A stretch of 64,000 nucleotides of DNA from Bacteroides sp. (lineage in GTDB: Bacteria > Bacteroidota > Bacteroidia > Bacteroidales > P3). The position numbers and the translations under genes were made by a program. The number at the start of each line of letters is the position of its first letter. The stretch's first letter is position 1. The stretch lies in assembly GCA_023662825.1 (NCBI GenBank), contig JAMPIH010000003.1, positions 62,001 through 126,000 on the forward strand, in the 5' to 3' direction. Of this stretch, positions 60,588 to 64,000 are shown piece by piece. The notes beneath the pieces are model-generated. The model had not been told where the DNA came from, searched no databases, and saw nothing but the letters and a program-made list of their open reading frames with translations.

Positions 60588-63500
60588 CTACAGGGTACGC
60601 TTGATTTCCACCTGTTCGTAGCCTTCGATAATGTCGCCCACCTTGATGTCGTTGAAGTTCTTGATGTTCAGACCGCAGTCCTGCCCCACCAAGACTTCCT
60701 TCACATCGTCCTTGAAGCGGCGCAGCGAACCCAGTTCGCCGGTATAGACCACAATACCGTCGCGGATAATGCGGATCTTGGTGTTGCGTCCCAGACGTCC
60801 GTCCAGCACGATACATCCGGCAATCGAGCCCACCTTGCTGATCTTGAACACCTCGCGGATCTCGAGGTTGGCCACGATCCTTTCCTGGATAACGGGCGAA
60901 AGCATGCCTTCGATGGCGTCCTTCAACTCGTTGATGGCATCGTAGATGATGGAGTAGAGGCGGATATCGATCTTCTCGTTCTCGGCCAGCTTGCGGGCGG
61001 CCACCGAAGGACGCACCTGGAAGCCCACGATAATGGCTTCGGAGGCTGCGGCCAGCATGATGTCGCTCTCGGTGATCTGACCCACCGACTTGTGGATAAC
61101 GTTCACCTGAACCTCGGGCGTGGAAAGCTTGAGCAATGAGTCGGACAAGGCCTCCACCGAACCATCCACGTCGGCCTTTACGATAATGTTGAGTTCCTTG
61201 AAGTTTCCGATGGCGATGCGGCGGCCGATATCGTCGAGGGTGATGTGCTTCTGGGCGCGCATACCCTGTTCGCGCTGCAGCTGCAGGCGCTTTCCGGCAA
61301 TTTCCTTGGCTTCCTTCTCGTCGGTCATCACGTTGAACACGTCGCCCGGCTGGGGTGCACCGTTCAAGCCCAGCAGCAAGAGGGGCTGCGAGGGCCCGGC
61401 CTCCTTCATAGGCTGGTTACGCTCGTTGTACATGGCCTTTACACGGCCGAAAGTAGGACCGGCCAGAATAAAGTCGCCCACACGCACGGTTCCGTCCTGC
61501 ACCAGGATCTTGGCCACGTAACCGCGGCCCTTGTCCAGCGACGATTCAATCACCGTACCCTTTCCGCGCCTTTCGGGATGTGCCTTGAGGTCGAGCATCT
61601 CGGCTTCCAGCAATACCTTTTCGAGCAGGGATTCCACACCCAGCCCGCTCTTGGCCGAAATATCCTGGCTCTGGTACTTGCCGCCCCAGTCTTCCACCAG
61701 CAGGTTCATTTCCGCCAGTTCCGACTTGATCCTTTCCGGGTCGGCGGCGGGCTTATCCACCTTGTTGATGGCAAAGATGATGGGAACGCCCGCGGCCTGG
61801 GCATGGTTGATGGCTTCCACCGTCTGCGGCATCACCCGGTCATCGGCGGCCACCACGATGATGGCTATATCGGTCATCTTGGCGCCACGGGCACGCATGG
61901 CCGTAAAGGCTTCGTGACCGGGCGTATCCAGGAACGTGATCTTGCGGCCGTCTTCCAGTTCCACTTCGTAGGCCCCGATGTGCTGGGTGATACCCCCGGC
62001 TTCACCGGCAATAACGTTGGTCTTGCGGATATAGTCGAGCAAGGAGGTCTTACCGTGGTCAACGTGACCCATCACGGTAACGATGGGCGTACGGCCCACT
62101 TCCTCTCCCGCTTCTTCTTCCTCTTCCTTGTTTTCCAGTTCGTGGATCACCTCGGCGTCCACAAATTCCACCTTGAAGCCGTATTCTTCGGCCAGGAGCG
62201 AGATGGGTTCGGCGCTCAGACGCTGGTTGATGGAAACGAACAGACCCAGCGACATACAGGTACCGATAATCTGCGTCACGGGAACGTTCATCATCGACGA
62301 AAGCTCGTTCACGGTAACGAATTCGGTTACCTTCAGCACCTGTCTTTCCTGCATTTCCTGCGCCATCTCGGCCTCCATGTGCTGGCGCACCATCTGGCGT
62401 TTCTCACGGTTATGCTTGGAGGTCTTCGACTTGCCCATCGGCGAAAGGCGGGCAAGGGTTTCCTTCATCTGCTTTTCGATTTCCTGGTCGTCCATTACCG
62501 GAGGTGCAGGCGGGACATTGCGCTTGCCGTTGTTACCACGGGGACCTTTTGGGGGACGGTTTCCTCCCGGCTGCGGGAAACGTCTGTTCAAGCCTTCAAG
62601 ACCGCCGCTACCTCCCTGCTGGGGAGCGCCGCCGGCATTGGGCGCGTCTTTCTTGATACGCTTGCGGCGTTTTTCCAGTGCGCCGGGATTTTCCTTGGAG
62701 GAAGCCACCGGTTTGGGCTTGCGCTCGAACTGCGACAGATCCACCTTCTGACCCGTAATCTTGGGGCCGTCGATCTTTACGTATTCGGTCTTGATGAAGT
62801 TGTCTTCCTTCGGCTGAACCGCTTCCGGCTTGGGTTCGGGAACCGGCTCGGGTTCCACGATCTGCGGGCGTTCTATCTTGTCCGGCTTCACGGCCTTGCC
62901 CTTGCGCGCCAGATCCAGTTCCTTGGCGTCCATCACCGACAGGATCTTGGGACCCGCCACACGGCTCGGCTCGAACAGTTTCTCAAGTTTCTCCTTGGGG
63001 CTCTCGGGCTTCTTTTCTTCGGCCACGGCCACTTCTTCCCGCTTGGGAGCGGGTTCGGGTTCCGGCTCTGGTTCCGGCTTCAATTCAGGCTCGGGTTCAG
63101 GCTGGGGTTCCGGTTCGGATTCCGCCACCGGTTCGGGCATGGTTTCCGCCTGCGGCGTCTTTTCGGGTTCAGGCTGTTCTTCCTGAACCTTTTCCGCCTG
63201 TCCGGGCTCTTCTTCCGCCTTTTTCTGCTTGGAAGCGGCAGGTTTGGCCTTCTTTTCTTCCACCACGGGAACTTCTTCCGCCGGTTCACTTACCGAAACT
63301 TCCGGCTCGGCTTCCGCTTCCTTGGTCTCCTTGGCTTTCTTGCTTGTTTTCTTTACCGGTGCGGCCGATATTTCGGAGGTCTTTATAAACAAGTCTCCCT
63401 CCAAGGAATCGGCGGCTTCTTCCACCGTTTCCTTGGGCGATTCCTTCGCCTCTACCGTAACCTTCTTGGGAATGGCTTCCAACTGCACACCCTGTGCCTT

Positions 63501-63689
63501 TTCGGAAATCACCTTGTCCGATTGAAATTCTTTCAAGACAAGCATGTACTGTTCGCCCGACAGTCTGGTATTGGGACTGGCTTCCACTTCGTGACCCTTC
63601 TTTCCCAAGAACTCGACAATCGTGCCTACCGAAACATTCACTTCTTTGGCGGCTTTGGAGAGCCTTACCGGTTTTGTTTCTTCTGCCAT
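60588..63689 (-). CDS. infB: Translation initiation factor IF-2
   Basis: A 1033-residue IF-2, full length. N-terminal domain about 1-65 ([25 protein letters not shown]). A long low-complexity linker (about 100-430) is rich in Glu, Pro and Lys, with a strongly repetitive Pro-Glu segment near 185-220. The G domain begins about 535 with G1 [10 protein letters not shown]2 [14 protein letters not shown]3 DTPGHEAF and G4 NKVDKP. The beta-barrel and initiator-tRNA-binding C-terminal domain follow. It positions fMet-tRNA on the 30S subunit. It lies downstream of nusA, as in the classical rimP-nusA-infB operon. Confidence 0.98.
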   Translation of the reverse strand: MAEETKPVRLSKAAKEVNVSVGTIVEFLGKKGHEVEASPNTRLSGEQYMLVLKEFQSDKVISEKAQGVQLEAIPKKVTVEAKESPKETVEEAADSLEGDLFIKTSEISAAPVKKTSKKAKETKEAEAEPEVSVSEPAEEVPVVEEKKAKPAASKQKKAEEEPGQAEKVQEEQPEPEKTPQAETMPEPVAESEPEPQPEPEPELKPEPEPEPEPAPKREEVAVAEEKKPESPKEKLEKLFEPSRVAGPKILSVMDAKELDLARKGKAVKPDKIERPQIVEPEPVPEPKPEAVQPKEDNFIKTEYVKIDGPKITGQKVDLSQFERKPKPVASSKENPGALEKRRKRIKKDAPNAGGAPQQGGSGGLEGLNRRFPQPGGNRPPKGPRGNNGKRNVPPAPPVMDDQEIEKQMKETLARLSPMGKSKTSKHNREKRQMVRQHMEAEMAQEMQERQVLKVTEFVTVNELSSMMNVPVTQIIGTCMSLGLFVSINQRLSAEPISLLAEEYGFKVEFVDAEVIHELENKEEEEEAGEEVGRTPIVTVMGHVDHGKTSLLDYIRKTNVIAGEAGGITQHIGAYEVELEDGRKITFLDTPGHEAFTAMRARGAKMTDIAIIVVAADDRVMPQTVEAINHAQAAGVPIIFAINKVDKPAADPERIKSELAEMNLLVEDWGGKYQSQDISAKSGLGVESLLEKVLLEAEMLDLKAHPERRGKGTVIESSLDKGRGYVAKILVQDGTVRVGDFILAGPTFGRVKAMYNERNQPMKEAGPSQPLLLLGLNGAPQPGDVFNVMTDEKEAKEIAGKRLQLQREQGMRAQKHITLDDIGRRIAIGNFKELNIIVKADVDGSVEALSDSLLKLSTPEVQVNVIHKSVGQITESDIMLAAASEAIIVGFQVRPSVAARKLAENEKIDIRLYSIIYDAINELKDAIEGMLSPVIQERIVANLEIREVFKISKVGSIAGCIVLDGRLGRNTKIRIIRDGIVVYTGELGSLRRFKDDVKEVLVGQDCGLNIKNFNDIKVGDIIEGYEQVEIKRTL

Positions 63690-63743
63690 TAATCTTATGC
63701 TTCTGGTTTGTGTATTCTGCTATCGTAAAATTTGCTCGCCGGA

Positions 63744-64000
63744 TTAGTTGTCGAACTCGGCCTGGAGAATGCGCCGTATCTCGGCGATGGTTTCTTCTTC
63801 CAGATCGGTGCGGTGCGCCAGTTCCTCGGGATCCATCGCCAGCACGTCCTTGGCCGTGTCGCAGCCGATGTTGCTCAGCTGGTCGAGAATCCACTGGTCG
63901 ATTTCATCGCTGAATTCCTGCAGATCGACGTCTTCCTCGTCGGTGCCGGTGCTTTCGCGATATACGTCGATGTCGTAGCCCGAGATGCGGCCCGCCAGCT
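63744..64000 (-). CDS. nusA: Transcription elongation factor NusA, C-terminal end (5' part outside window)
   Basis: The last ~85 codons of nusA. The visible end reads RISGYDIDVYRE, an acidic stretch, then a helix-hairpin-helix-like DQLSNIGCDTAKDVLAMDPEELAHRTDLEEETIAEIRRILQAEF, split around the KDVLAMD turn, ending DN and a stop. This matches Bacteroidetes NusA C-termini. NusA modulates pausing, termination and antitermination. The stop is 54 bases before the infB start, and this linkage supports the call. Confidence 0.88.
   Translation of the reverse strand, partial: LAGRISGYDIDVYRESTGTDEEDVDLQEFSDEIDQWILDQLSNIGCDTAKDVLAMDPEELAHRTDLEEETIAEIRRILQAEFDN

Noticed and set aside
61245-63692. 815-codon open frame opposite infB
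   Set aside because: Its Phe/Arg/Gly/His-rich composition mirrors the Glu/Lys/Pro codons of IF-2; no family signature.

Overview
The window is chromosomal DNA of a Bacteroidota bacterium, most likely order Bacteroidales. The evidence is a SusC/SusD pair, six proteins with type IX secretion (T9SS) C-terminal sorting domains, two DUF2723 proteins, a TPR/LuxR-type membrane regulator and many promoter boxes of the Bacteroides form TAnnTTTG. The genus cannot be named from sequence alone. No rRNA, insertion sequence, phage or CRISPR was seen. There is one tRNA, for Arg (anticodon ACG).

Layout. 1-3.4 kb: the end of an Omp28-like T9SS cargo gene, then a small NifU-like protein and a YeiH-family transporter, then tRNA-Arg. 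3.4-8.5 kb: a SusC/SusD outer-membrane import pair. 8.5-20 kb: a CapD-type UDP-sugar dehydratase, a DUF2130 protein, and a leftward operon of two DUF2723 membrane proteins, a small membrane protein and an MFS transporter. 20-28 kb: a lone SufS desulfurase, a T9SS subtilisin-like protease, a DnaQ-type exonuclease with a tRNA-dihydrouridine synthase, DnaK, and a RHH/YafQ toxin-antitoxin pair. 28-44 kb: four large T9SS cargo genes on the minus strand (an Omp28-like protein, a 2172-residue multimodular adhesin, a trypsin-like protease with an adhesin domain, and a 1520-residue repeat adhesin). They lie next to a divergent membrane-bound TPR/LuxR regulator. 46-47 kb: a Fic protein with an N-terminal winged helix behind a striking nested operator. 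47-58 kb: a leftward nine-gene unit. 58.4-64 kb: the housekeeping run nusA-infB-tilS-EFR1 ferredoxin.

The most unusual region is 47.2-57.9 kb. Two LPP20-like envelope proteins are followed by five tandem, diverged paralogues with a CsgG/FlgO-like N-terminal domain, then an AsmA-like protein and a transglutaminase-like protein. All seven of the first group carry signal peptides, genes are 2-25 bases apart, and a divergent XRE regulator sits at the promoter end. One paralogue is fused to a formylglycine-generating-enzyme (FGE)/C-type-lectin-like domain. Its last ~35 codons have the composition expected of a diversity-generating-retroelement variable region: the expected hypervariable positions are all NNC or NNT codons. 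No reverse transcriptase is in the window. The proposed role, an outer-membrane or periplasmic assembly with a hypervariable binding face, is inference.

Together the window describes a secreted proteolytic and adhesive lifestyle (T9SS proteases, adhesins, a SusCD importer) with an uncharacterised envelope complex. Functions for conserved enzymes rest on motif recognition by reading; nothing was searched against databases.
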